Of a DNA stretch of 64,000 nucleotides, positions 7,797 through 17,025 are shown one piece after another; positions within the stretch are counted from its first letter, which is position 1, and each line of letters opens with the position of its first letter. This stretch comes from VYFG01 sp965248685. Lineage in GTDB: Bacteria; Pseudomonadota; Gammaproteobacteria; Arenicellales; Poriferihabitantaceae. Under the pieces are notes generated by a model. That model did not search any database and was not told the DNA's origin. It was given only the letters and a program-made list of their open reading frames with translations. The position numbers were made by a program, and so were the translations under genes. Where the stretch lies: positions 1,860,001-1,924,000 of the forward strand of contig CBDFKC010000003.1 in the NCBI GenBank assembly GCA_965248685.1, in the 5' to 3' direction.

Positions 7797-9020
7797 CTAG
7801 GTTGTATATTTCTGTATAACCAGTTTCCCCAATGCCATTTGGTGAACCTGGTCGGGACCGTCTGCCAGTCGGCAGTAGCGGGCATAGTTGAATGCGTCGG
7901 CCATGAAATAATCTTCGGTCAGGCCCCCGGCGCCGTGGAGCTGCATACATCGATCTAGAATGGTCTGAACCATCAGCGGGACACTGGTCTTACAGGCCGC
8001 TATCATGTCACGTGCCGCCTGGGCTCCTGTCAGGTCGATACGATGACAAGTCTGCAAGAGCAGAAGTCGGGCCATTTGAATTTCCGAAAAACTTTTTGCG
8101 ATGTCTTCGCGAACCGATTGATGCTGGCTTAGTAGACGACCAAAGGTCGTTCTGGTTGAAGCCCGTTGGCAGGCCAGTTCAAGTGCGCGCTGAGCAGCGC
8201 CTACCAAGCGCATGCAATGATGCATTCTGCCTGGTCCCAATCGACCCTGGGCGATTTCAAATCCACGCCCGAGACCCAGTAGTACATTATCCAGCGGAAC
8301 TCGAACCCGATTAAATTTGATTTCCGCGTGTCCAAGAGGCGCATCGTCATATCCCAGGGTTGTTAGGGGGCGAATAATTTCCACTCCGGGAGTGTCTTTT
8401 GGTACCAATACCTGGGACTGTTGTTTGTGCCGGTTCGGGTTGTCAGGATCAGACTTCCCCATAACAATAAAAATTTTGGTGCGTTCGTTCATCGCACCGG
8501 TGATAAACCATTTACGTCCATTCAATACCAGCTCGTTGCCCACTTGTTCAATGCTAAGTTCGATATTGGTTGCGTCACTTGACGCCACCTGGGGTTCGGT
8601 CATTGCATAGGATGAACGTATTTCTCCGTTAAGCAGTGGAGTTAACCACTGATCCTGTTGCGCTTGAGTCGCATACTTCATAAAAACTTCCATATTTCCA
8701 GTATCCGGTGCGCTGCAGTTGAATACCTCCGGAGACCAAAGTACCCGTCCCATATTTTCTGCAATGGGACAATAGTCAACATTGGTCAGTCCGCCGATAT
8801 CGCTATACTCACTATGGGATTCGGGAACAAACAAATTCCAAAGTCCGACAGACTGTGCTTGTTTCTTGAGGTCGTCGATTAGCGTTAGCGGCGCAAAGCG
8901 TCTTTCGGCACGCTCTAATTGTTCCTTATGCAGTTGTTCCGATGGATAGATATGTTGATCCATAAATGCCTGTAACTCTTGCTGGAGAGCTAACGACTTG
9001 TCTGAGAAAGTAAATGACAT
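7797..9020 (-). CDS. Acyl-CoA dehydrogenase
   Basis: A 407-residue flavin dehydrogenase with the ACAD layout: N-terminal helices, beta domain with SYAMTEPQVASSDATNIEL (FAD-contact signature) and KWFITGAMN, then the C-terminal helical domain with RTTFGRLLSQHQSVREDIAKS and the second signature QLHGAGGLTEDYFMADAFNYAR. The ARYCRLADGPDQVH end is typical of the ACAD10/11 C-terminal type. It is expressed with the downstream APH-family kinase and probably handles unusual branched or hydroxylated acyl-CoA. Co-expression with the SDR upstream (gap 68 bases) is possible. Confidence 0.92.
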   Translation of the reverse strand: MSFTFSDKSLALQQELQAFMDQHIYPSEQLHKEQLERAERRFAPLTLIDDLKKQAQSVGLWNLFVPESHSEYSDIGGLTNVDYCPIAENMGRVLWSPEVFNCSAPDTGNMEVFMKYATQAQQDQWLTPLLNGEIRSSYAMTEPQVASSDATNIELSIEQVGNELVLNGRKWFITGAMNERTKIFIVMGKSDPDNPNRHKQQSQVLVPKDTPGVEIIRPLTTLGYDDAPLGHAEIKFNRVRVPLDNVLLGLGRGFEIAQGRLGPGRMHHCMRLVGAAQRALELACQRASTRTTFGRLLSQHQSVREDIAKSFSEIQMARLLLLQTCHRIDLTGAQAARDMIAACKTSVPLMVQTILDRCMQLHGAGGLTEDYFMADAFNYARYCRLADGPDQVHQMALGKLVIQKYTT

Positions 9021-9088
9021 ATGCTGATATTTAGTTGTTAGTTTTCGAAAGAATTTGTTAGCGTGTGGTTTAGACGATAGGGGTATCT

Positions 9089-10039
9089 TTAACGGACTAG
9101 CAATTCAAACATACGTTCTGCAGCACGGCTAAAGTTGTAGCCTGGATTCCAACCCCAATCTGTCCGGGCGGCGGCATCATCGATCGTGTCGGGCCAGCTC
9201 GAAATCAGATTTTCTACGGCTTCAACAGGGTGGAATTGGTACCGAAATTCAGGATACTGTTTAGCGAGTTCCGCTACCAACATTTCTGCTGAGAGATAGA
9301 ATGAATGAAGGTTGTAGACATGCCGCGTGAGCTTGGCTTCCTCGGTAAAAGTATATTGAACAATACTGTCCACAACGTCATCCAGAAAGATTGTGGATAC
9401 ACCGGTTTCTTTTGAGACCGGAAAAATAAATTCTTTGCCTTGTACTGCAGCCTTGAAGGCATGTGATGGAAATGCCGATACTGCAGTTTTGGGCGCATAG
9501 GGGGACACCACTAGCGGAAATCGCAGGCAGCGAAAGTCGAGTCCATGCTTAACTTTGAAGTATACCCCCAGGCGTTCCACCGCCACCTTGGTAGCGCCGT
9601 ATAAATTTTCCGGCCATTGGGCAAATTTTTCCGACATCGGTTCCTGATCAACATCGCCATAGGTTGCCACGGTGCTGGCGAAGAAAAATCTTCCCACGTC
9701 CTGGTCTATTGCTATACGCATCAAATTAAACGACGCGGTCGCATTTATTTCCCAGGCGACCACGAGATCGGATTCGGAGCTACCCGAGAGTAGAGATGCC
9801 AAATGAAAAATGGTGTCCGGCCGGTGGGTTTGAATGGTACTGGTAAGTAACTCAGAGTCCCGGATATCTCCTGTAACAATCTCCTCTCCCGGCTGAATTT
9901 GATCCGGTTCGGTACCAGGTAAGTCCAGTTTAACGACCTTGATTCCCTTGGCAAGTAGCTTATTACCGACCAGATTGCCGAGATTGCCGTTTCCTCCGGT
10001 AATCAATGCGGTCTGAATAATGCCACTATTATTGTTCAC
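9089..10039 (-). CDS. NAD-dependent epimerase/dehydratase (extended SDR)
   Basis: A 316-residue extended SDR. The NAD-binding motif is TGGNGNLG (14-21), the acidic NAD-binding end of strand 2 is KLDLPG, and the catalytic residues are S/T in FFASTVATYG and Y-x3-K in YGATK. The substrate half resembles UDP-sugar or threonine-type epimerases, but no specific sugar can be assigned. It is upstream of the acyl-CoA dehydrogenase and separated from the BCCT gene by a strong terminator at 10174-10211. Confidence 0.85.
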   Translation of the reverse strand: MNNNSGIIQTALITGGNGNLGNLVGNKLLAKGIKVVKLDLPGTEPDQIQPGEEIVTGDIRDSELLTSTIQTHRPDTIFHLASLLSGSSESDLVVAWEINATASFNLMRIAIDQDVGRFFFASTVATYGDVDQEPMSEKFAQWPENLYGATKVAVERLGVYFKVKHGLDFRCLRFPLVVSPYAPKTAVSAFPSHAFKAAVQGKEFIFPVSKETGVSTIFLDDVVDSIVQYTFTEEAKLTRHVYNLHSFYLSAEMLVAELAKQYPEFRYQFHPVEAVENLISSWPDTIDDAAARTDWGWNPGYNFSRAAERMFELLVR

Positions 10040-10173
10040 TGTGAAATCTTCAATAGATTTGATTAAGTCACACTGGTAGCCGACATGATTACCAGATTAA
10101 CTGAATATTGAAGGATTAATGTAATGCATTGATCTGAAATACCAAACCATTTTGTTATTATTTTTTTACCCAA

Positions 10174-10211
10174 AAGAAAAAAGCCCGTCATCCAATGATA
10201 ACGGGCTTTGT
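10174..10211 (-). terminator. Rho-independent terminator of the BCCT gene
   Basis: On the minus strand the sequence AAAGCCCGTTA pairs with the GACGGGCTTT arm across a short loop and is followed by TTTTTTCTTTT. The stem is GC-rich with a clear U-tract, a textbook intrinsic terminator about 80 bases after the BCCT stop codon at 10289. Confidence 0.9.
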
Positions 10212-10288
10212 TTTCATGTCCTAAGACATGTTAGGCAACTAATATTTAATTAATACTCTTCGCAAATTAAACATGTACCTGTGCCTGT

Positions 10289-12016
10289 TTATGCCTTGTT
10301 TCGCAGGCTATCCCGGTAGAGCGCTTTTAACAATGAGAAGCACATCAGTATCATGATGAGGGTGAAAGGCACTGCGGCAATGATCATCGCAGATTGAATA
10401 GCACCCAGGCCGCCAGCCCAAACCAGTGAGGCAACAATTGCGGTAAGAACCAGAGCCCATACGATTATATGTTTCGGCCCTGTTGCGGCCTGACTCCCAC
10501 CTGCATTAATGGTATTGACAACCAATATAGCCGAATCGCCCGAAGTAACCAGGTAGGTAAGCAGTAGTACTACCACCATGATGGACATAATTGCAGCCAT
10601 ACCTTCACCAAGCATAATGTTAACGATTTCGAAAATCTGATAAGTCAGATTTGAGCCAATTATTTTGCCTTCTGCAACACCGCTCAACTCTAAATCAATT
10701 GCAGTCCCGCCAACGAACGTGAACCAGACAAAGCACATCAATGAAGGAAGTATAATGGCGCCAACAACGAATTCCCGAATGGTCCTGTTCTTGGAAATAC
10801 GTGCGAGGAATATGCCGACAAAAGGCGCAAATGCAATCCACCAGGCCCAGTAAAATACTGACCATCCAGTTTGCCAACCACCGAGATCGGTACTCGGATC
10901 CCAAATGGTAAAGGTCAACGCTGGAAGATGGACCACGTAGCTAAAAAGGCCTTTGCCAAGAAGTTCAAAGATAAAAGTGGTAGCGCCAAATATAAGAAAA
11001 AAGACTAATAAACTGTATGACAATATCATATTGATATTACTCAGCCATTTAATACCTCTGCCGACGCCGGAAAGTGCTGACGCTGTTGACGCAAGCATTA
11101 CCACAAATAGAGAAAGCATCAAGGCGCCAGTGGTTGGTTCAGAACCACGGCCATCAGTCATTAACCATTCCATTCCCGTAATCGAGTGTAATCCCGATGC
11201 GAAGGCACTTAAGCCCAGACCAATAGTTTGGGCAATCCCCAGGATGGTAGCGATAATGGCCGAAATATCGATCACGTGACCCAAATTGCCTTCCAGTGCC
11301 CGACCAAACAGCGGAGCCAAACCTGATCGAACTGTTAGCGGGAGACCACGGTTATAGGCGAAAAAAGAAATGGTGATGCCAATTAACGCATAGCTCGCCC
11401 ACGCGCCTACGCCCCAGTGAAGGAAGGTATAGCGATAGGCGGATTCCAGAGCAGATTCAGTTTTTGGTACCACGATACTGTCGATTGCCTGCATACCGCC
11501 TGCAGCCACTTGCTCGTGATAGGCAGCGAAAACATCTCCCCCTTCAGGAAGAGTAAAGCCACTACTGGCAAAGCCTGCCAGTATGGCGTCTTTGCTCATA
11601 ATGATGTCGGGGTTGTTGGCGAAGTGAAACAGCGGTTCGCCAGCGGCATACCCCAGCATTCCAATTCCGATACCAGCACCAAACATCATCGAAAACCATG
11701 AAAATGTCGAGAACTCGGGTTTGTCATCGCCAACCCCTAGTTTTATACGGCCGAAGCTGGGTACCACTGCAATGATTATGCAGGTGACGATAAACAGGGC
11801 GACGGACAATATGTAGTAGGCGTTTAGGTGTTGAAACGACCAATTTTTAGCCGCGCTAAGTGCCTCACCAGCTCCCGTAGGGTCAATCAGGCACCATATG
11901 ACCACAACCGCGATCAATATTTTGGATAGCATTGCTACCGTCTGATTGAACCCTTCGTAAAAGCCAGAGTCCTGCATCTCGATGTCGAGATTTCGTAGTG
12001 GGGGTTGAAGTGCCAT
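10289..12016 (-). CDS. BCCT family betaine/carnitine/choline transporter
   Basis: A 575-residue, twelve-helix secondary transporter. Family marks are GAGIGIGMLGYAAGEPLFHFANNP (about 112-135) and the tryptophan-rich stretch with FYWAWWIAFAPFVGIFLARISKNRTIREF (about 384-412). BCCT proteins import quaternary ammonium compounds with Na+ or H+. The N-terminal cytoplasmic tail is short and the C-terminal extension is nearly absent, so osmotic sensing as in BetP is unlikely. A catabolic uptake role fits the HpbD-like enzyme at 18001. The upstream 425 bases hold two dyads and a long direct repeat. Confidence 0.93.
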   Translation of the reverse strand: MALQPPLRNLDIEMQDSGFYEGFNQTVAMLSKILIAVVVIWCLIDPTGAGEALSAAKNWSFQHLNAYYILSVALFIVTCIIIAVVPSFGRIKLGVGDDKPEFSTFSWFSMMFGAGIGIGMLGYAAGEPLFHFANNPDIIMSKDAILAGFASSGFTLPEGGDVFAAYHEQVAAGGMQAIDSIVVPKTESALESAYRYTFLHWGVGAWASYALIGITISFFAYNRGLPLTVRSGLAPLFGRALEGNLGHVIDISAIIATILGIAQTIGLGLSAFASGLHSITGMEWLMTDGRGSEPTTGALMLSLFVVMLASTASALSGVGRGIKWLSNINMILSYSLLVFFLIFGATTFIFELLGKGLFSYVVHLPALTFTIWDPSTDLGGWQTGWSVFYWAWWIAFAPFVGIFLARISKNRTIREFVVGAIILPSLMCFVWFTFVGGTAIDLELSGVAEGKIIGSNLTYQIFEIVNIMLGEGMAAIMSIMVVVLLLTYLVTSGDSAILVVNTINAGGSQAATGPKHIIVWALVLTAIVASLVWAGGLGAIQSAMIIAAVPFTLIMILMCFSLLKALYRDSLRNKA

Positions 12017-12061
12017 TTATTTCTCCGGTGTTGGTAGTTTGAAATTTATTGATTGAGAGAT

Positions 12062-12081
12062 CACTGGTTATGTAACCGGTG
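12062..12081. promoter_or_regulatory. Inverted repeat upstream of the BCCT gene
   Basis: CACTGGTTA at 12062 faces TAACCGGTG across a 2-base spacer, 9-bp arms with one mismatch. It lies 46 bases upstream of the BCCT start codon, where an operator or a leader-RNA hairpin could act. The binding protein is unknown. Confidence 0.5.
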
Positions 12082-12124
12082 TCTGTATTAATTATTGATC
12101 CTGAAATTTTCTAATTGGTATTAC

Positions 12125-12153
12125 CGTTTAGGTTATCCAGGATTTCCTAAACG
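12125..12153. promoter_or_regulatory. 29-bp interrupted palindrome, candidate operator
   Basis: The outer arms CGTTTAGG and CCTAAACG are perfect complements. Inside them ATCC and GGAT pair around a central A at 12139. In all, 12 of 14 positions per half-site match. It is about 110 bases upstream of the BCCT start and is the most symmetric element in this intergenic region. It is a good candidate binding site for a dimeric regulator. No T-run follows, so it is not a terminator. Confidence 0.6.
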
Positions 12154-12279
12154 TTGTTATTAGGTAATTTATCTTAGATGGAACCGATTTTATACCAGTT
12201 AACCCTGACTGATGGGAGAATATGTTGTTCAGATAACTAGAATATTCTGCATCTAAATTCAGAATAACTGAATACTATT

Positions 12280-12415
12280 CATTCAATGCCACAAATTTCC
12301 TCGCTACCGACTTATTCGAGCTTGTGCGCGACCGATATACAAGAATCGCAAAACTTGCATTCAATTCCACACATGTCTCGGCTACCGACTCATTCAATCT
12401 TGTGTGCGACCAATA
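12280..12415. repeat. Imperfect 58-bp direct repeat (two copies, 78-bp period)
   Basis: Copy one is 12280-12337 and copy two is 12358-12415; I count 48 of 58 identical positions. Shared blocks include CTACCGACT, CTTGTG and GCGACC. The copies lie between the LysR stop (12442) and the BCCT promoter region, so they may be duplicated regulator-binding DNA or the trace of an old duplication. No open reading frame explains them. Confidence 0.7.
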
Positions 12416-12441
12416 CGCTAAAAGTCAAAAAATTTTGATTT

Positions 12442-13320
12442 TTAGGTTGTATCAAACATCGAGCTGGCTAACTCAAAAAAAGTTAATGCAGCGGGACCCA
12501 GAGTTTTGTTTCTGCGGATACCCAAACCCAATATACGGCTTAGATCTTTATGGCTGGTCGGTACAAACACGATGTCTTTACGATCGAAAGGTACCGCCAA
12601 CCGGGGTAAAGTGGTGACGCCCACTCCGGCGCTGATCATTGCCAGCAGCGAAGTAGTATTTTCAACTTCTATAGTGGCAGTTTGGCGAATTCTCTGGAAT
12701 TGTTTTGAATTAATAAGATCGCAGGTCCCATTCGAGATGAAAGCATGTCCCTGTAGATCTTTTAAAGAAGGTGGCTGATCCGTTTTAGCCAAAGGATGAG
12801 AAACACTACAGACAATCCCAATAATATCGGTAAGCAATGGTTTGAATGTAATATTGTCCTGATTGACTGGTGGTCCCGCAATGCCAATATCAATTTCACC
12901 ACGCTCAACCTGCCGGATGATCTGTAGCGAACTGTTGTCCCGTACGGTTATCGATATGTTCGGAAATTTGTAACGGTATTCAAGCAACAAATCGGGCAAA
13001 TAAGATAATGCAAAAGACGGCACTGAACTAATTTCGATGGCACCAAATTCGTTTTTGGCAAATGATTCTATTTTTGCTACGGAACGGTCAAACTGGGCCA
13101 ATTGCCTTTGTGCCGCTTCGAAAACGTATTGTCCAAAGGGCGTTAATCGGGATTTCCCTTCGGCCTCGAACAACGGCTTTTCGAGTCGCTGCTCGAGATT
13201 AGCCACCATCATGGAAACTGCTGATGGAGATCGATGCAGGCGAGTCGCTGCCCGACTGATACTCCCGTGCTCCGCTACTTTGGCAAATACTCGAAGATGG
13301 GATAGCTTGATATTTTGCAT
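12442..13320 (-). CDS. LysR family transcriptional regulator
   Basis: A 292-residue LysR protein. The winged helix-turn-helix occupies residues 1-60 (LRVFAKVAEHGSISRAATRLHRSPSAVSMMVANLEQRL) and the periplasmic-binding-like effector domain runs from about 90 to the end. It is on the same strand and directly upstream of the BCCT gene, with 425 bases between that contain dyads. This suggests, but does not prove, control of the transporter. A classic divergent LysR target is absent, because the neighbouring cystathionine beta-synthase gene is also on the minus strand. Confidence 0.92.
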   Translation of the reverse strand: MQNIKLSHLRVFAKVAEHGSISRAATRLHRSPSAVSMMVANLEQRLEKPLFEAEGKSRLTPFGQYVFEAAQRQLAQFDRSVAKIESFAKNEFGAIEISSVPSFALSYLPDLLLEYRYKFPNISITVRDNSSLQIIRQVERGEIDIGIAGPPVNQDNITFKPLLTDIIGIVCSVSHPLAKTDQPPSLKDLQGHAFISNGTCDLINSKQFQRIRQTATIEVENTTSLLAMISAGVGVTTLPRLAVPFDRKDIVFVPTSHKDLSRILGLGIRRNKTLGPAALTFFELASSMFDTT

Positions 13321-13455
13321 GCCGATCAGGTTCAGACGATGTGCAAATATATCAGGTAATCAGGTTTGTTCTGTCAAGGAAAGCCCAAAGATTTTTTGCC
13401 TCACGGATTCCACTAAACAGCAGAATTGAAGGGCAACATTAAAATCGGAAAATAA

Positions 13456-14832
13456 TTATATATTAGCGATTGATTCGAGCAAGTCGTGCTGGGTAATGAT
13501 CCGTGGTCTGTTTTTACTGTCCCTAACCATTACCGCAGGGTTGTCTCGATTGATCATCGAAGATAATACGTCGAGGGTACTGTTAACCGGGACAAACTGG
13601 AATGGTTTTTCCATAACTTCATGTACCTGCTTTTCCCGAAGGGATGGATCCACGATCAGTTGGGAAAGCAGCTTTGAGTCAGAAAGGCTGCCGACAAAAT
13701 CATCTCCGTCTACTACCGGAATCTGGGAAATTGCCACCGAGGTTAGCAATGCGACAGCGTCGGAGACCTTGGCATCTTTATCGATTGTTGTCAGTGCGTC
13801 CTCGCCTCCCTGTTTGGAAATGATGTTGGCCGCAGATCGGTATTCCCGTTCTTCTAGAAATCCATGATCTTTCATCCAGTCATCGTTATAAACCTTGCCA
13901 AGGTAGCGGGTACCGTGATCGGGCAGAATGATAACCATAACATCATCGTCCTTTAAGTTATCTTTGGCCCACTCCAATGCACCCCATACAGCGGACCCGC
14001 AAGACCAGCCGACAAACATGCCTTCTTCCCGGGACAGGCGCCTGGTCATAACCGCGGCATCTTTGTCGGTTACCTTGATAAAGTGATCTATTAATGAAAA
14101 GTCGACGTTTTCCGGCAAAATATCTTCACCGATGCCTTCAGTCAGATAGGGATATATTTCTGTTTCATCGAATACCCCGGTTTCCTTGTATTTCTTGAAT
14201 ACAGAACCATAAGTATCAATGCCAACGGTAACTACGTCGGGATTCTGCTCCTTCAAAAATTTGGAGACGCCGCACATGGAACCGCCGGTACCAACGCCGG
14301 CAGCGTAGTGGGTAACTTTTCCTTCGGTATCGCGCCAGATCTCGGGACCAGTAGTTTCATAATGGGCCACGGTATTTGACATATTGTGGTACTGGTTCGG
14401 ATAGTAGGAATTTTCGATTTCTTTGTTCAATCGCTCCGCAACCGAGTAATAAGATCGAGGATCGTCCGGTGCAACCGAAGTAGGGCAGACAATAACTTCA
14501 GCACCAACCGCCTTTAAAATATCAATCTTTTCCTGTGACTGTTTATCCGCCAGGGTGAAAATACACTTGTAGCCTTTTGCGATTGCGCCAAGGGCCAACC
14601 CCATTCCAGTGTTACCTGATGTTCCTTCGATGATGGTGCTGCCTGGCTTTAGGTCTCCCCTCGCTTCAGCGTCTTCAATCATTTTAATCGCCATCCGGTC
14701 TTTCATGGAATTGCCGGGATTAAAGTACTCGACCTTCGCCAGAATCGTCCCTTTAATACCCTTGTTGAGTGAATTAATTTTCACCAATGGCGTATTCCCT
14801 ATAGTGTCGATAATTGAGTCGTAATATTGCAT
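13456..14832 (-). CDS. Cystathionine beta-synthase (PLP domain plus CBS pair)
   Basis: A 458-residue fold-type II PLP enzyme. The Schiff-base lysine is K44 in NPGNSMKDRM, the substrate loop is EGTSGNTGMGLA and the phosphate loop is GVGTGGSMCG. After the catalytic domain (to about 325) comes a C-terminal pair of CBS modules (about 335-458), as in eukaryotic cystathionine beta-synthase, which joins serine and homocysteine. Cysteine synthase activity is an alternative, but the length and CBS pair favour this call. No partner cystathionine gamma-lyase is adjacent. Confidence 0.88.
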   Translation of the reverse strand: MQYYDSIIDTIGNTPLVKINSLNKGIKGTILAKVEYFNPGNSMKDRMAIKMIEDAEARGDLKPGSTIIEGTSGNTGMGLALGAIAKGYKCIFTLADKQSQEKIDILKAVGAEVIVCPTSVAPDDPRSYYSVAERLNKEIENSYYPNQYHNMSNTVAHYETTGPEIWRDTEGKVTHYAAGVGTGGSMCGVSKFLKEQNPDVVTVGIDTYGSVFKKYKETGVFDETEIYPYLTEGIGEDILPENVDFSLIDHFIKVTDKDAAVMTRRLSREEGMFVGWSCGSAVWGALEWAKDNLKDDDVMVIILPDHGTRYLGKVYNDDWMKDHGFLEEREYRSAANIISKQGGEDALTTIDKDAKVSDAVALLTSVAISQIPVVDGDDFVGSLSDSKLLSQLIVDPSLREKQVHEVMEKPFQFVPVNSTLDVLSSMINRDNPAVMVRDSKNRPRIITQHDLLESIANI

Positions 14833-14910
14833 GTAGTTAACCTTTATTAATATCGTTGCGAATGATAATTAGAGAATCAGCATTATATCAACTTTAGATG
14901 ACATAAGAAT

Positions 14911-15894
14911 TTAGCGGGAAGGTTCGAAGCCTGTAGATGTCAGTAACCTGTTTCGTGCAACCACCTGTTCGCGCCACGCGGTAATTATCCCGGCAGTAGC
15001 AATTAATGCCATGCCAAAAAGTGCCTGGGTTGTGGGCCATTGGTCGAACAATAACCGACTCCAGATTGCGGCAAAAATTAAATAACTGAAATCCAGAGGT
15101 GCCAGCCAGCTACTGTCAGCTGTTTGGTAAGCTCGGGACAGGCAGATATTGCCGGTGATATTCAATACAGAGGCAAATATCGCAAACCCAAGCACCGTGA
15201 GAGATAACTCAGGCCAGCCTATGGCAACGAATGGGATCGCCAGTTGAGTTTTCTCTGCCAGAGGGAATATCGTTAAGAAAACGATCCCGGCTACCCCGGA
15301 TACCACGAAGGCAACCCCAACTGCCAGGGCCAAAGCAAGGGTGCTTTCATTTCGGCAGGCGCGACGCAAGGTCAAAATATTAGCAGCATAGAAAAATCCG
15401 GATAAAACTGGTAACAACTGTACTGCAGAAAAATTATCGTCCCAGGGGTTCAGGATAAATCCTGCTCCCAATACACCAAGCGCGAGTGCACCATATCGCC
15501 AGAGGCCTACCTTCTCGCCCAGAACAGGCCCGGCCAGTAGCGACACAAACAGAGGGTAGGTATATAACCCGGCGGCCATTTGTGCAACGGTAAGAAAAGG
15601 CGCTCCGGCAAAAAAACAGAACATACAAATAGTTAAAAAGCAGGCGCGTAGATAGACCGCGCGCCAGTTTTTTGGTGTCAGCAATCCAATACCACCGCTG
15701 ATCAATGCGAGAATAAGGACGAAGGAGATATTGCCTATGGATCGCAGCGTCTGGAACTGCCAGAACGAGGTATCACCCGCCATTAGCTTTACCGTGGAGT
15801 CCTGCAGGGCCAACGCGAACACACCGGTCAGTAACAACCCCAGCGCTGCCAGGGGACGGTCTTCGCCGGGACCTTCAAATAATGCGATTCTCAT
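14911..15894 (-). CDS. EamA/DMT family transporter
   Basis: A 327-residue protein with ten predicted helices in two EamA halves. ALGLLLTGVFALALQDSTVKLM opens the first repeat and WLAPLDFSYLIFAAIWSRLLFDQWPTTQ closes the second. The start overlaps the AraC stop codon by one base (15894), so the two are co-transcribed and the regulator may control this exporter. The QDSTVKLM opening closely resembles the EamA protein at 53023. The substrate is unknown. Confidence 0.9.
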   Translation of the reverse strand: MRIALFEGPGEDRPLAALGLLLTGVFALALQDSTVKLMAGDTSFWQFQTLRSIGNISFVLILALISGGIGLLTPKNWRAVYLRACFLTICMFCFFAGAPFLTVAQMAAGLYTYPLFVSLLAGPVLGEKVGLWRYGALALGVLGAGFILNPWDDNFSAVQLLPVLSGFFYAANILTLRRACRNESTLALALAVGVAFVVSGVAGIVFLTIFPLAEKTQLAIPFVAIGWPELSLTVLGFAIFASVLNITGNICLSRAYQTADSSWLAPLDFSYLIFAAIWSRLLFDQWPTTQALFGMALIATAGIITAWREQVVARNRLLTSTGFEPSR

Positions 15895-16844
15895 TAGATC
15901 GCCAAAACACCACTGTGCTGCCGGCGGTAGGTGGCTGGCGCGGTATCAAAGTATTTTTTAAACACCCGACCAAACGCGGCTTCGGATTGATATCCAACTG
16001 CTTCGGCAATTTCGATAATTGACTGTCTCGTATCGGTCAATCGTTGCCGCGCAAGTTGCATCCGCCACTGAGTGATATATCCGAGCGGCGTAGTTGAAAG
16101 GCTGTCGGTGAATTTCTTTGCCAGCAAGGTACGGGAAACTCCCGCCACTGAGGCTAGGCGTTCGAGGGTCCAGGGGTTTTGCGGGTGTTGGTGAATCGCT
16201 GTTAAAGCTTTGGCAATTGCCGGATCAGAAAACCCGGCAAGCCCGGTTTGCTCGGCTTCTTCTGAAGACAGGTAAACCCTAAGTGCTTGGGCGTAAATAA
16301 TCTCGGATAATTTTAAGGCAATTAATTCACTACCCAATTGATCCTGACCGGCTTCGCTGCCAATTATTTTCAACGTGTTTTCCATCCAGCTACCGGCTAC
16401 CTGACCGTAATTTCGAATATGAATATGATCGGGCAGACCATCCAGCAAAGGATGCCTTGCATCAGGATCAAATGCAAAATGGCCGCATATTAATTGGGTT
16501 TCGTGATGCTTCCCTGAATCCCCATAAACCAGGGTTCCATGCCCGCTAAATCCAGACTCCGCCACCACTTGATCCAGCTGAACCGCTAAATCTTCCGTAT
16601 CCGGTTCACAATACAGGGTATGGGCAGCGCCCTTGGGAATAATTACCAGATCCCCTTGCTCTAATAGAACCGGATCATCGTCTCGATTGATTCTGACCAG
16701 ACAGCGCCCCCTGTGGGCGAAATGAAAGCGGGATACTTTCTCGAAAGACGGAACCCGCACACTCCAGGGAGAAGTGAAGGCGGTTCTGAAATACAGCGTC
16801 CCAGTCAGTTTTAACTGGGACAGAATATCGCTTAGAAGGTCCAT
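15894..16844 (-). CDS. AraC family transcriptional regulator with cupin sensor domain
   Basis: A 316-residue regulator. The N-terminal cupin_6-like domain (about 1-190) contains GDLVIIPKGAAHTLY. The C-terminal double helix-turn-helix (about 210-316) contains the AraC signature ending in IAEAVGYQSEAAFGRVFKKYFDTAPATYRR. It is translationally coupled to the downstream EamA exporter. The dyad at 16900-16930, upstream of its start and in the gap to the divergent DUF4142 gene, is a natural candidate site. The inducer is unknown. Confidence 0.92.
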   Translation of the reverse strand: MDLLSDILSQLKLTGTLYFRTAFTSPWSVRVPSFEKVSRFHFAHRGRCLVRINRDDDPVLLEQGDLVIIPKGAAHTLYCEPDTEDLAVQLDQVVAESGFSGHGTLVYGDSGKHHETQLICGHFAFDPDARHPLLDGLPDHIHIRNYGQVAGSWMENTLKIIGSEAGQDQLGSELIALKLSEIIYAQALRVYLSSEEAEQTGLAGFSDPAIAKALTAIHQHPQNPWTLERLASVAGVSRTLLAKKFTDSLSTTPLGYITQWRMQLARQRLTDTRQSIIEIAEAVGYQSEAAFGRVFKKYFDTAPATYRRQHSGVLAI

Positions 16845-16899
16845 GACGAAATATTGTTGGTCAGTAGTTGGAAGGAATGCTAATTTAAAATACTGTACG

Positions 16900-16930
16900 A
16901 ATGATCAAGTTATATGAACTATTGATCATT
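16900..16930. promoter_or_regulatory. Dyad operator candidate between AraC and DUF4142 genes
   Basis: AATGATCAA at 16900-16908 is perfectly inverted as TTGATCATT at 16922-16930, with AGTT and AACT forming a further inner match. It lies 56 bases upstream of the AraC start and 96 bases upstream of the DUF4142 start. This suits a shared regulator site. Confidence 0.55.
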
Positions 16931-17025
16931 AATATACCATTCAAATTGTATTTAAATCTACTTCGTGATTATTTGCAACTGTTGCAATTCACATTCCTTT
17001 CACTCAGTAAATAACGGAGACCACT

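Noticed and set aside
6773..7885. Longer start of the phosphotransferase at 7885
   Set aside because: It would overlap the acyl-CoA dehydrogenase by about 90 bases, while ATG 7789 gives the normal family N terminus.
12280..12415. CRISPR or integron attC array from the 58-bp repeats
   Set aside because: Only two imperfect copies with a 20-base gap, no integrase and no cas genes; better explained as a duplicated regulatory block.
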